From assembly GCF_000698575.1 (NCBI RefSeq), contig NZ_JFHD01000003.1, positions 248,001 to 312,000 on the forward strand: a stretch of DNA of 64,000 bases, read 5' to 3'. A program made the translations under genes and the position numbers. Below, piece by piece: positions 51,296 through 59,626 of this stretch (its first letter is position 1; each line of letters begins with the position of its first letter). This stretch comes from Caballeronia zhejiangensis. GTDB taxonomy: Bacteria > Pseudomonadota > Gammaproteobacteria > Burkholderiales > Burkholderiaceae. A model generated the notes under the pieces. That model was given only the letters and a program-made list of their open reading frames with translations, ran no database searches and was not told the origin of the DNA.

Positions 51296-52585
51296 TCAGA
51301 CGAACTTGCGGGTGTCTGCCGCGTCGCTCTTTTCCTCCTCGACTTCCAGAGCACGGTCCGGGCGCATCATGAACGAAAGGACGATGCCGGCCGCCATCAG
51401 GATCATCGACACGGTGAACGGCAGGTTCCAGTTGCCTGTGCGGTCGATCAGCCAGCCGCCCACGACCGGGCTGATGATCGCCGCAAGCGCCGAACCGGAA
51501 TTCATGATGCCGGCCGCGGTGCCCGAATGCTTGGGCGCGATATCCATGGGCACGGACCACATCGGGCCGATCGTCATTTCGTTGAAGAAGAAGCCGGCCG
51601 AGAGGCACACCGCCGCGAGCGTGATGGAGATATTGGAGATCAGCATGATCGGCGCGAGCGAGAGCAGCGTCAGCAGCATGCACACGCCGACCATCACGTT
51701 GCGCGCAAGCCGCACGTTGCCGCTCTTTCTCAGGATGCGGTCGGTGAGCGAGCCGCCGAGCCAGTCGCCGAGTACGCCAGCGAAGAACACGCCCGAGGCG
51801 AACAGCGCCGATTTGCCGAGCTGCATGTGATAGCTGTGCAGAAAGTATTGCGGAATCCAGCCGAGAAAGAGCCACAGAACCCAGCCATAGCAGAAATACA
51901 CGGCCGTGACGGGCGCCATGCGGCCGAGCAGCGTGCGCCACGGCACAGGCGTGCGTTGCTTCACACCCGAATACGTCGCGAGCGTCGCGCATTCTGTTTC
52001 CGTGATGCGCGGATGATCGCGTGGGTTATCGCGGAAATAGAAGACCCATGCGAGCGCCCAAAGGAAACTGATGACGCCGGTGATGATGAACGCGCCGCGC
52101 CAGCTCGTCGCGACCATCAGCCAGACGATGAGCGGCGGCGCCACTGCATTGCCGATGCGTGATGCTGCATGCGTAATGCCTTGTGCAAAACCACGCTGAT
52201 CGGCGGGCATCCAGTTCGACATTGCGCGCGTCGCGGTCGGAAAGGTCGCGCCCTCACCGAGGCCGAGCAGCACGCGAGCCACGATCAGCGACACGAAGCC
52301 GCCCGCGAGACCGGAGAGGACGGTGGCGCCCGCCCAGATGATCGCGCATAGCGTGAGCGTTCGCCGCGGTCCGAACCGGTCGCCGACCCATCCGCCGATG
52401 ATCTGAAACACGAGATACGGATACGCAAAGGCGGAAAACACGAAACCGACTTGCGTGTGCGAGAGGCCAAGCTCCGCGCCAAACTGGGCCGCCGCCGTGC
52501 TGACATTGACCCGGTCGATATAGGTGATGAAATACATCGCGCATAGCAATAGTAGAACGCGCGTCGTGGCTCGACGGAACATCAT
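51296..52585 (-). CDS. MFS organic-anion transporter (ACS family)
   Basis: A 429-residue, 12-TM carrier of the ACS family (TM1 LLLLCAMYFITYIDRVNVSTA, TM4 RVLLGLGEGATFPTATRAM). It lies upstream of the crotonase and CoA-transferase and downstream of the FAD/Fe-S dehydrogenase in the same direction. Probably imports the carboxylate that the cluster degrades. Confidence 0.9.
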   Translation of the reverse strand: MMFRRATTRVLLLLCAMYFITYIDRVNVSTAAAQFGAELGLSHTQVGFVFSAFAYPYLVFQIIGGWVGDRFGPRRTLTLCAIIWAGATVLSGLAGGFVSLIVARVLLGLGEGATFPTATRAMSNWMPADQRGFAQGITHAASRIGNAVAPPLIVWLMVATSWRGAFIITGVISFLWALAWVFYFRDNPRDHPRITETECATLATYSGVKQRTPVPWRTLLGRMAPVTAVYFCYGWVLWLFLGWIPQYFLHSYHMQLGKSALFASGVFFAGVLGDWLGGSLTDRILRKSGNVRLARNVMVGVCMLLTLLSLAPIMLISNISITLAAVCLSAGFFFNEMTIGPMWSVPMDIAPKHSGTAAGIMNSGSALAAIISPVVGGWLIDRTGNWNLPFTVSMILMAAGIVLSFMMRPDRALEVEEEKSDAADTRKFV

Positions 52586-52709
52586 CGTCTCCTTGTTGGC
52601 CGCGTGCGTGCGCGAGCCACCTTCGAATGTCGAAAGGCGCCCGATGTCACGGCATGCGGAACTTCACGTGAATACGTCGGATGAGGACTGCAGCTCGGTA
52701 TGAGCCTGC

Positions 52710-52763
52710 CTATTGCGTTCTGCGGCGCAGTTTGCGAATGCGTGGTTTGCGCGGTGATGTCAT
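52710..52763 (-). CDS. Possible 17-residue basic peptide
   Basis: MTSPRKPRIRKLRRRTQ, preceded by AGGAGACGAACC, in the 253-nt gap between the FAD/Fe-S dehydrogenase and the MFS gene. Eight of 17 residues are Arg or Lys. It could be a leader peptide for the MFS gene or chance; only the ribosome site supports it. Confidence 0.25.
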   Translation of the reverse strand: MTSPRKPRIRKLRRRTQ

Positions 52764-52838
52764 GGTTCGTCTCCTGATCGCGGCTCGTCGATGTCCGCTT
52801 TTTTTGCTTCGGTGAATGAAACGCTTGTCCTGCTCTTT

Positions 52839-55800
52839 TCAATCCATCGCATCGAGCGCCATGGCGAGAACTCGCGCGACATGAAGCGCCTCACGTTGTG
52901 CACCATCCGCGATCTGGTGACGGCAACTCGTGCCGTCCGCCACGATCAGCGCATCGTGTGCGGCGCGAACAGCCGGCAGCAGCGACAACTCCGCCATCGC
53001 CTGCGATGCGTCGTAATGTTCCGCTTCATATCCGAAGCTGCCCGCCATGCCGCAGCATGATGATTCGATCGTTCTCACATCGAGCCCCGGAATCCAGCCG
53101 AGCACTTTCTCGATGGGACGCACGGCATCGAATGCCTTCTGGTGACAATGTCCGTGCAACAGAGCCTTGGATCGACCGAGCGGTTTGAGCTTCAGTTGCA
53201 ATCGCCCTTCCGCTTCTTCGCGCACGAGAAATTCCTCGAACAGAAACGACGCTTGCGACAGCTTGCGCGCGGCATCGCCATAGCCGTACCCGAGAAACTC
53301 GTCACGCAGCGAGAGCAGACATGAAGGCTCCAGGCCGACGATCATCACGCCGCGCTCGACATAAGGCATGAGTGCGTCGAGCGTGCGGCGTGCTTCGACC
53401 TTCGCTTCATCGACGAGACCGGCGGAAAGAAACGTGCGCCCGCAACAGAGCGGCCGCTCGGCCGCCTTCACGTTCAGATGAACCGCATAGCCTGCCGCTT
53501 CGAGCACGCGCTTGGCTGCGCGCGCGTTCTCGGGTTCGATGTAGTTGTTGAACGTGTCGACGAAGAGCAGGACTTCCTTAGTTACAGACGCAACCGGTTT
53601 GTCCGTGGCATTCGCGAGAAACGGTTTTTCGAAACGTGGAAACGCACGTTGCCGCGCGAGACCGAGTTTCGACTTCAGCCAGCGCGCCACGCCCGGCATG
53701 TTCGATTCGAAAACATGCGACAGCGCAGGCATGCGGCTCGCATACGGCGCATAGCGCGGCAGGAACGCAATCAGGCGCTCACGCAATCGAACGCCATGAC
53801 GCTGCGTCCATGCGGCGCGTGCCTCGATCTTGATGCGCGCCATGTCGACACCGGTCGGGCAATCGCGCTTGCAACCCTTGCACGAGACGCATAGATCGAG
53901 CACGTCCTTCACATCCTGACTCGCGAGGCCGTCATCGCCCAATTGTCCCGACAATGCGAGCCGCAACGTGTTCGCACGGCCGCGCGTGAGATGCTGCTCG
54001 TCCTTCGTGATGCGATAGCTCGGGCACATCGTGCCTGCATCGAATTTGCGGCAATGGCCGTTGTTGTTGCACATCTCGACCGCTTTCGCGAGCCCGCCGG
54101 ACAGATCGCCGCCCGATCCCGGCACGCCGTGCTCGCCCGTCAATGGATCGCGGGTGACGTTCCATGCCGACCAGTCGAGACGAGGGGTCAATCCACGCTC
54201 GCGATAAGAAGGCGGAAAGCGGAAGTTGCGCGCATCATCCATCTTCGGCGGCGCCACGATGCGATCAGGGCTCAGCCGGTTCTCCGGATCGAAGAGCCGC
54301 TTGATCTCGCGAAATGCCTCGTTGATGCGCGGGCCGTATTGCCACGCCACCCATTCGCCGCGGCACAGACCATCGCCGTGCTCACCCGAGAACGCGCCCT
54401 TGTATTCGCGCACCATCGCCGCGGCTTCTTCGGCGATCGCGCGCATCTTGATGGCCCCGTCGCGGCGCATGTCGAGAATCGGCCTTACATGCAGCGTGCC
54501 GACGCTCGCATGCGCGTACCACGTTCCTTCGGTTCCGTGCTTCCTGAATACATCGGTCAATCGACTGGTGTATTCGGCGAGATGTCCGAGCGGCACCGCG
54601 CAGTCTTCGATGAAGGACACCGGCTTGCCATCGCCCTTCATGCTCATCATGATGTTGAGACCGGCCTTGCGCACTTCCCACAGGGCCTTCTGCGGCCCCG
54701 CATCGGGCATTTGCACGACCGATCCCGGCAAGCCGAGATCGCTCATCAACGCGACGAGCTGCGCAAGCTTTGCTACTTGCGTATCGCGATCCGCGCCCGC
54801 GAACTCGACGAGCAGAATCGCTTCCGGCTCGCCGACCAAAGCCTTCGCGATGACGGGACGAAACGCCGGATTCGACATCGCGAGGTTGATCATCGTGCGA
54901 TCGACCAACTCGACCGCCACCGGCCCCAGCTTCACGATGTGCTGCGTCATGTCCATCGCATCGTAGAAGCTCGGGAAGTTCACGACGCCGAGCGTTTTGT
55001 GCGCGGGCAACGGCGCGAGCGTCAATGTCAGTTGACGGCTGAACGCGAGCGTGCCTTCGGAGCCGACCAGAAGGTTTGCAAGATTCGGCTCGCCGTCGTT
55101 GGTGAATGCAAGCGGGCTCTGACAATCGAAGACATCGAGGTTGTAACCCGCGACGCGTCGCAGCACCTTCGGGATGCGTTCGCGCATCTCCTGTTGCTCG
55201 CGCATGGCGATGCCCCGCACACCATCGACGAGATCGCGCGTGCGTGCATCGGTCGTCATCGACGACAGCTTGCCGAAGCGCGCTTCGTGACCGTCGGCGA
55301 GGATCGCGTCGATCGCGTCGACGTTATGCACCATGATCCCGTATTCCATCGATCGCGAGCCGCACGAGTTGTTGCCCGCCATGCCGCCGATCGTGCATTG
55401 CGCGCTCGTCGACACGTCCACCGGAAACCAGAGGCCATGCGGCCTGAGCCACGCATTCAGGTGATCGAGCACGACGCCCGGTTCGACCGTGACCGTGCGC
55501 GCGTCCTTGTCGAAGTGAATGATGTTGTTGAGCCACTTCGTCGTGTCAATGACGAGCGCTTCGCCCACTGTCTGCCCGCATTGGCTCGTGCCTGCGCCGC
55601 GCGCCAGCACGCTCGCGCGGCTGTCGCGGGCAATCTGCAGCGCAACGCGCAAGTCGTCCTGATCCTTCGGCACGACGACGCCGAGCGGCACGATCTGATA
55701 GATCGACGCATCGGTCGCATAGCGTCCGCGCGATGCGCGATCGAACAACACATCGCCTTTCAGCTCGCGCTGCAATCGCGCCTGCAGCGGTGTCGCCGTT

Positions 55801-55877
55801 GACGCGACCCGCGCACGCGCGGAAGCGGGCATCAGATGAATCGGCTTGACGAGCCGGTCTGTGGGGGAATTGAGCAT
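52839..55877 (-). CDS. FAD-linked 2-hydroxyacid dehydrogenase fused to Fe-S/CCG module (GlcD-GlcF / Dld-like)
   Basis: A 1012-residue fusion. The N-terminal FAD_binding_4 domain (about 45-270; RGAGTSQCGQTVGEALV, TIGGMAGNNSCGSRS) is followed by the oxidase C-terminal domain (about 290-545; HASVGTLHVRPIL, GEHGDGLCRGEW), a ferredoxin-like part (CVSCKGCKRDCP) and two CCG-domain motifs (PLCCGRTF, SSCCGMAGSFGYE) that bind another cluster. Such proteins oxidise D-lactate, glycolate or D-2-hydroxyglutarate and pass electrons to quinone. In this cluster, glycolate to glyoxylate would fit the aminotransferase and aldolase, but D-2-hydroxyglutarate or D-lactate is equally possible. Confidence 0.9.
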   Translation of the reverse strand: MLNSPTDRLVKPIHLMPASARARVASTATPLQARLQRELKGDVLFDRASRGRYATDASIYQIVPLGVVVPKDQDDLRVALQIARDSRASVLARGAGTSQCGQTVGEALVIDTTKWLNNIIHFDKDARTVTVEPGVVLDHLNAWLRPHGLWFPVDVSTSAQCTIGGMAGNNSCGSRSMEYGIMVHNVDAIDAILADGHEARFGKLSSMTTDARTRDLVDGVRGIAMREQQEMRERIPKVLRRVAGYNLDVFDCQSPLAFTNDGEPNLANLLVGSEGTLAFSRQLTLTLAPLPAHKTLGVVNFPSFYDAMDMTQHIVKLGPVAVELVDRTMINLAMSNPAFRPVIAKALVGEPEAILLVEFAGADRDTQVAKLAQLVALMSDLGLPGSVVQMPDAGPQKALWEVRKAGLNIMMSMKGDGKPVSFIEDCAVPLGHLAEYTSRLTDVFRKHGTEGTWYAHASVGTLHVRPILDMRRDGAIKMRAIAEEAAAMVREYKGAFSGEHGDGLCRGEWVAWQYGPRINEAFREIKRLFDPENRLSPDRIVAPPKMDDARNFRFPPSYRERGLTPRLDWSAWNVTRDPLTGEHGVPGSGGDLSGGLAKAVEMCNNNGHCRKFDAGTMCPSYRITKDEQHLTRGRANTLRLALSGQLGDDGLASQDVKDVLDLCVSCKGCKRDCPTGVDMARIKIEARAAWTQRHGVRLRERLIAFLPRYAPYASRMPALSHVFESNMPGVARWLKSKLGLARQRAFPRFEKPFLANATDKPVASVTKEVLLFVDTFNNYIEPENARAAKRVLEAAGYAVHLNVKAAERPLCCGRTFLSAGLVDEAKVEARRTLDALMPYVERGVMIVGLEPSCLLSLRDEFLGYGYGDAARKLSQASFLFEEFLVREEAEGRLQLKLKPLGRSKALLHGHCHQKAFDAVRPIEKVLGWIPGLDVRTIESSCCGMAGSFGYEAEHYDASQAMAELSLLPAVRAAHDALIVADGTSCRHQIADGAQREALHVARVLAMALDAMD

Positions 55878-55924
55878 CGTCGCTGTCGGTGAGTGCCGGA
55901 GTGCCTTGCGGTTCCTGGCCTTAT

Positions 55925-55944
55925 GAATGCGTTATGCGAAATGC
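55925..55944. repeat. Dispersed intergenic motif, GAATGCGTTATGC type
   Basis: Close copy (17 of 20) of 13283-13302. It overlaps the last codons of the MhpD-like gene and precedes the dehydrogenase start by about 50 nt. Confidence 0.45.
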
Positions 55945-56696
55945 AATTCGACGGCGGGCAAGCCTTCGATCGCGCCGATGGCCGTGCCGGGCACATCCGG
56001 AAACGCGATGCCGGTGTAAGAACCCGCCGTGAGCACGGTCCCGCGTTCGACCGCGAGCCCGCGCGCCACGCTGTGATTGACCGTCCACGCGAGCAGGCGC
56101 CGCGGGTCGCCCGCAGGATTCGCCGGAACGCCGTCGAAAAGCGACGCGCCGTCGAACGTGAACGCCATCGCGGGCGATACGAACGGGAACGCCGCGTCGT
56201 AAGGCACGCCCTCGCCCACGATCAACGCGCCGTGATTCTGCAAATCGGCGAGTTGCCACGGCTTTTCGACATCGGGCCACGCGGCGAAACGGCTCGCGAC
56301 CACTTCGATGACCGCATGCACGGACTCGATCGCAGCGACCACGTCTTCATCGCTATACGGTCCGCTGTTCGGTTCGAAGCGCCGGCCGATCCTGAATGCC
56401 ACTTCGAGTTCGAGACCGGCCTTGCCGAACGCGAGCATCGAGAGACGCGCACCGGTTTTATGCATGCCATCGGCGGGAAGCGGTGCACCCTGGATCGGCC
56501 CGTCGTGCGTCTTCGCGCCGACCTTCCATCCGCCGATGTCTGCGTTCAGCGCGCGCAGCGTCGCGTCCTGCGCCGCGTAGGCATCGTCGGCGTCGGACGG
56601 ACGTGCGCCCAAGGGCAGCGCGTCGAGCTTCGCCCGATGCGCGCGCGCGTCGACGAGAAGCCGCGCGAGCGCATCGGCGTCGAACGCGGCGCTCAT
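55932..56696 (-). CDS. 2-keto-4-pentenoate hydratase / fumarylacetoacetase-superfamily protein (MhpD-like)
   Basis: A 254-residue single-domain member of the MhpD/FAH superfamily with metal-binding acidic residues in ELEVAFRIGR and the IEVVASRF region, and a final GSYTGIAFPDVPGTAIGAIEGL. Hydrates or decarboxylates 2-oxo-enoic acids. Its ATG overlaps the stop of the aminotransferase gene by 4 nt; the long upstream open frame is inside that gene. Its role alongside a glyoxylate aminotransferase is unclear. Confidence 0.9.
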   Translation of the reverse strand: MSAAFDADALARLLVDARAHRAKLDALPLGARPSDADDAYAAQDATLRALNADIGGWKVGAKTHDGPIQGAPLPADGMHKTGARLSMLAFGKAGLELEVAFRIGRRFEPNSGPYSDEDVVAAIESVHAVIEVVASRFAAWPDVEKPWQLADLQNHGALIVGEGVPYDAAFPFVSPAMAFTFDGASLFDGVPANPAGDPRRLLAWTVNHSVARGLAVERGTVLTAGSYTGIAFPDVPGTAIGAIEGLPAVELHFA

Positions 56697-57913
56697 GCGG
56701 CCGCCTTCAACGCGGGCTTCGCGACGTGGCTCGTCAGATAGTCCATCGCCGCCGCCACGCCGCTGTCCTTCAACGCGATACCCGAGAGCTTCAGTCCCAT
56801 CTCGCAACCGGTGAGCGCGGCCATCAGCGTGAGGTCGTTGCAATCGCCGAGGTGACCGATGCGGAACATGCGGCCCTTCGCCTTGCCGAGCCCCGTACCG
56901 AGCGACAGATCGAAATGCTCGTAGATGAGCTTGCGCACCGCATCGGCATCGACGCCTTCGGGTGTCATCACGCCCGTCAGCACCGGCGAATACACGGCGG
57001 GATCGGCGCATTGAATCTCCAGTCCCCACGCGTTCACCGCCGCGCGGCACGCGGCCGCGAGCCGTTGATGGCGCGCGAACACGTTGTCGAGCCCTTCGCC
57101 AAGGATCATGTCGAGCGCTTCCGAGAGGCCGTAGAGCAGGTTCGTGTTCGGCGTGTAAGGCCAGTAGCCTTGCTTGTTCATCTCGATGATGTCGGTCCAA
57201 TCCCAGAATGCGCGCGGCAACGTGGCGCGCTTCGACGCCTCGCGCGCCTTCTCCGATACCGCATTGAAGCTGATCCCCGGCGGCAGCATCAAACCTTTCT
57301 GCGAACCGGAAACGGTCACGTCGACGCCCCATTCATCGTGACGATAGTCAGCCGATGCCAAACCCGAGATCGTGTCCACCATCAACAGCGCGGGATGCTT
57401 CGCGGCGTCGATCGCGCGTCGCACGGCGGCGATATCCGACGTCACGCCCGTCGACGTTTCGTTATGGACGACACAGACGGCCTTGATAGCGTGATTCGTG
57501 TCGTCACGCAGACGCTTCTCGATCATGTCGGCCTGTACGCCGCGCCGCCAGCCTTCGATGCCGGGCAGACCGAGAAACTCCGGCTTCAGCCCGAGGCTCT
57601 CGGCCATCTTCTTCCATAGCGTTGCGAAGTGGCCCGTCTCATACATCAGCACCGTGTCGCCGGAACTGAGCGTGTTGCAAAGCGCCGCTTCCCATGCGCC
57701 CGTGCCCGATGCCGGATAGATCACCACCGGTTGGCTCGTCTTGAAGATCTTCTTGATGCCATCGAGCACCTTGAGACCCAGCGCGCCGAACTCCGGCCCG
57801 CGGTGATCGATCGTCGGATAGCTCATCGCGCGCAGGATGCGATCGGGCACAGGGCTCGGCCCCGGGATCTGCAGGAAGTGACGGCCAGCAGGATGGAAAT
57901 CGAGCTTCAACAT
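56693..57913 (-). CDS. Class V aminotransferase (serine-glyoxylate / aspartate-glyoxylate type)
   Basis: A 406-residue fold-I PLP aminotransferase of the AGAT/SGAT family. It shows the N-terminal LQIPGPSPVPDRILRAM, YPASGTGAWEAALCNTL, VVHNETSTGV, the PLP Lys in SGSQKGLMLPPG and the substrate Arg in RMFRIGHLGD. Transfers an amino group to glyoxylate to make glycine; the donor may be serine or aspartate (BhcA type). The ATG at 57913 has AAGGA about 10 nt upstream. Divergent from a GntR regulator and separated from it by a palindromic region. Confidence 0.92.
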   Translation of the reverse strand: MLKLDFHPAGRHFLQIPGPSPVPDRILRAMSYPTIDHRGPEFGALGLKVLDGIKKIFKTSQPVVIYPASGTGAWEAALCNTLSSGDTVLMYETGHFATLWKKMAESLGLKPEFLGLPGIEGWRRGVQADMIEKRLRDDTNHAIKAVCVVHNETSTGVTSDIAAVRRAIDAAKHPALLMVDTISGLASADYRHDEWGVDVTVSGSQKGLMLPPGISFNAVSEKAREASKRATLPRAFWDWTDIIEMNKQGYWPYTPNTNLLYGLSEALDMILGEGLDNVFARHQRLAAACRAAVNAWGLEIQCADPAVYSPVLTGVMTPEGVDADAVRKLIYEHFDLSLGTGLGKAKGRMFRIGHLGDCNDLTLMAALTGCEMGLKLSGIALKDSGVAAAMDYLTSHVAKPALKAAA

Positions 57914-57936
57914 GGGTCCGCGTCCTTGTAAATGTA

Positions 57937-57952
57937 ATTTTGCATGCAAAAT
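57937..57952. promoter_or_regulatory. 16-bp perfect palindrome ATTTTGCATGCAAAAT
   Basis: It lies 24 nt upstream of the aminotransferase start, between it and the divergent GntR gene. The symmetry and position suit an operator for that regulator; it also contains the core word of the dispersed motif family. Confidence 0.5.
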
Positions 57953-58077
57953 ACAATAACGCAGCGACAACCGCAGGTAAAGGAATACATAGACCGAACG
58001 GCCTAGGGATAACCCGCTGGCGGTTTTTTCCGCTGGCACTGCGTTAAAATTGCCGCAAATAGATTGCGAGGTATTGA

Positions 58078-58833
58078 ATGCAAAATCCCGATTTACCAGA
58101 CGTGCACGTTTCGTCCTCGCTTCCGAAGTTAGAGCGCCTGCGTCTGCACGACACCGTCGTCGATCACTTGCGCGGCTTCATCGTCGAAGGCTTGCTTGCT
58201 CCCGGCGTCAAGCTCAACGAGCGCAAGCTGTGTGAGACGCTCGGCATTTCGCGCACGCCGCTGCGCGAGGCGTTGAAGGTGCTCGCGGCCGAAGGGCTGA
58301 TCGAGATTTCGCCGAACCGGGGGGCGTCGGTATCGCAGATGAGCGAGTTCGAAATTCGCGAGATGTTCGAATTGATGAGCGGGCTGGAGGCGTTCTCAGG
58401 CGAACTCGCGTGCGAGCGCATCACGCCGCTGGAGATCGCCGAGATCAAGGCGCTGCATTACGCGATGCTCGCGTGCCGCGCGCAGAACGATCTCTCCGGC
58501 TACTACAGCCGCAACCAGGCCATCCACGACAAGATCAACGAAGCGGCGCGCAATACGGCCTTGCGTCAGACTTACGTATCGATCAACCGGCGTCTCATGG
58601 CATTGCGCTTTCGTTCGAATTTCCAGACACCGAAGTGGGACAGCGCGATTCGCGATCACGAAGAAATGATCGAAGCGCTCGAAACGCGCGATGGCCGACG
58701 CATGGGCGAGATCCTGCGCAAGCATTTGCTCTCCAAGCGCGATGCGGTGCTCGCGGAGCGCACGTTGACGACGGTGAAGCCGGCGCCATCGAGAAAGCGC
58801 TCAACGGCCAAGCCGACGCCGGACGGGCGGTAG
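58078..58833 (+). CDS. GntR-family regulator, FCD subfamily
   Basis: A 251-residue regulator. The winged HTH is at about 22-85 (NERKLCETLGISRTPLREALKVLAAEGL), the FCD domain at about 95-215 with HYAMLACRAQNDLSGYYSRNQAIHDKIN, and the C-terminal tail is basic. Divergent from the glyoxylate/organic-acid cluster, which it probably controls. The ATG sits inside a GAATGCAAAAT motif, which could allow self-regulation by steric block. Confidence 0.9.
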   Translation: MQNPDLPDVHVSSSLPKLERLRLHDTVVDHLRGFIVEGLLAPGVKLNERKLCETLGISRTPLREALKVLAAEGLIEISPNRGASVSQMSEFEIREMFELMSGLEAFSGELACERITPLEIAEIKALHYAMLACRAQNDLSGYYSRNQAIHDKINEAARNTALRQTYVSINRRLMALRFRSNFQTPKWDSAIRDHEEMIEALETRDGRRMGEILRKHLLSKRDAVLAERTLTTVKPAPSRKRSTAKPTPDGR

Positions 58834-58911
58834 CGAATAGAACGGTCGCGTGATTTCGCGGAAGGTAAGGTATGGCGCGAAGGGCGTCAGAGCCTACCAT
58901 CGGGGAAAACG

Positions 58912-59274
58912 ATGACCAAGATTCGAGGGGCATGCATCGCACTCGGCGCGGCGTTCGTCATCACGGGCGTTACTTTCTATCACTCGACGGACTTCGACAC
59001 TGCCCAAGCGGGAATGGACCGCGAGACCGTCGACTGTCTAACACGCGGACTCACGCGTGACGAGAAAGTCCGCATCGCCCGACTCACCACGGCGCACGAC
59101 CGCGAAGGGCTTGATGCGATCTACGGCGATGTGCTCGCGCGCTGCGTCGTGCGCTCCGATCAGTGGGAGCGTCGCCCGCAACTGCTCACGAGCGCGCGCC
59201 AGATTCTTTCCCACGATCCCGAATTCAGACAGATGCTCAACGCGAGCACGATGGAACTGGCGACGCGCCGCTGA
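58912..59274 (+). CDS. Small exported or membrane-anchored protein of unknown function
   Basis: A 120-residue protein with an N-terminal hydrophobic segment (about 6-23) that may be a signal peptide or anchor; the rest is a soluble helical stretch with two Cys (about 42 and 77) and no recognised motif. The local gap (GGGAAAACG) gives only a weak ribosome site. Convergent with a small membrane-peptide gene 12 nt downstream. Confidence 0.6.
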   Translation: MTKIRGACIALGAAFVITGVTFYHSTDFDTAQAGMDRETVDCLTRGLTRDEKVRIARLTTAHDREGLDAIYGDVLARCVVRSDQWERRPQLLTSARQILSHDPEFRQMLNASTMELATRR

Positions 59275-59286
59275 TCGGCGCATCGA

Positions 59287-59454
59287 TCACGCCGTCAGTC
59301 CGCTACCCGAGCCGATTTGGACTTCGGCGCGCGTGTTCGCGGCATGGGCGCTCAGCACGGCGATCTCACGCTGCGTGAAGTGCGTGACCGGCGCGATGGC
59401 CGCGAGCGCAGCGGTGATGACGATGGCGACGATGCTGATCGAGATGGCGTTCAT
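59287..59454 (-). CDS. Small single-TM peptide of unknown function
   Basis: A 55-residue ORF with a strong AAGGAG site. Residues 2-25 are a hydrophobic helix (ISISIVAIVITAALAAIAP), then a short periplasmic or cytosolic tail. It could be a signal-peptide-bearing secreted peptide. No family recognised. Confidence 0.55.
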   Translation of the reverse strand: MNAISISIVAIVITAALAAIAPVTHFTQREIAVLSAHAANTRAEVQIGSGSGLTA

Positions 59455-59598
59455 GTTCGGCTCCTTCGGTTGGCTGAGATGGACTAGCTGCTGTCGATGT
59501 GAGGCATTGTCGTCGCCGAGGGTTAGCGAAGAATGAGCTTGGCGCCGCGACGGGCATCCGGTTCGCCGGAGTAACATTCGCATTCATTCGACCATCGC

Positions 59599-59626
59599 GC
59601 ATTCGGCATTCAAAATGCATTCGACC
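59599..59626. repeat. Dispersed motif at the alkA start: GCATTCGGCATTC + AAAATGCATTCG
   Basis: Three GCATTC words over 28 nt covering the alkA start codon, including CATTCAAAATGCATTC. An inverse-orientation member of the dispersed family. Confidence 0.45.

Noticed and set aside
52582..52842. 86-codon minus-strand frame between the dehydrogenase and MFS genes
   Set aside because: No ribosome site at its start and Thr/Arg/Pro-rich low-complexity composition; only the internal 17-codon frame in another phase has a good site.
53943..55802. Plus-strand 619-codon frame opposite the FAD/Fe-S dehydrogenase
   Set aside because: Fully covered by a well-conserved gene on the other strand; composition (Arg/His/Ala) is that of a shadow frame.
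47939..57913. A complete beta-hydroxyaspartate cycle operon
   Set aside because: Only A- and C-type enzymes are present and they are about 8 kb apart; B and D steps are missing here.
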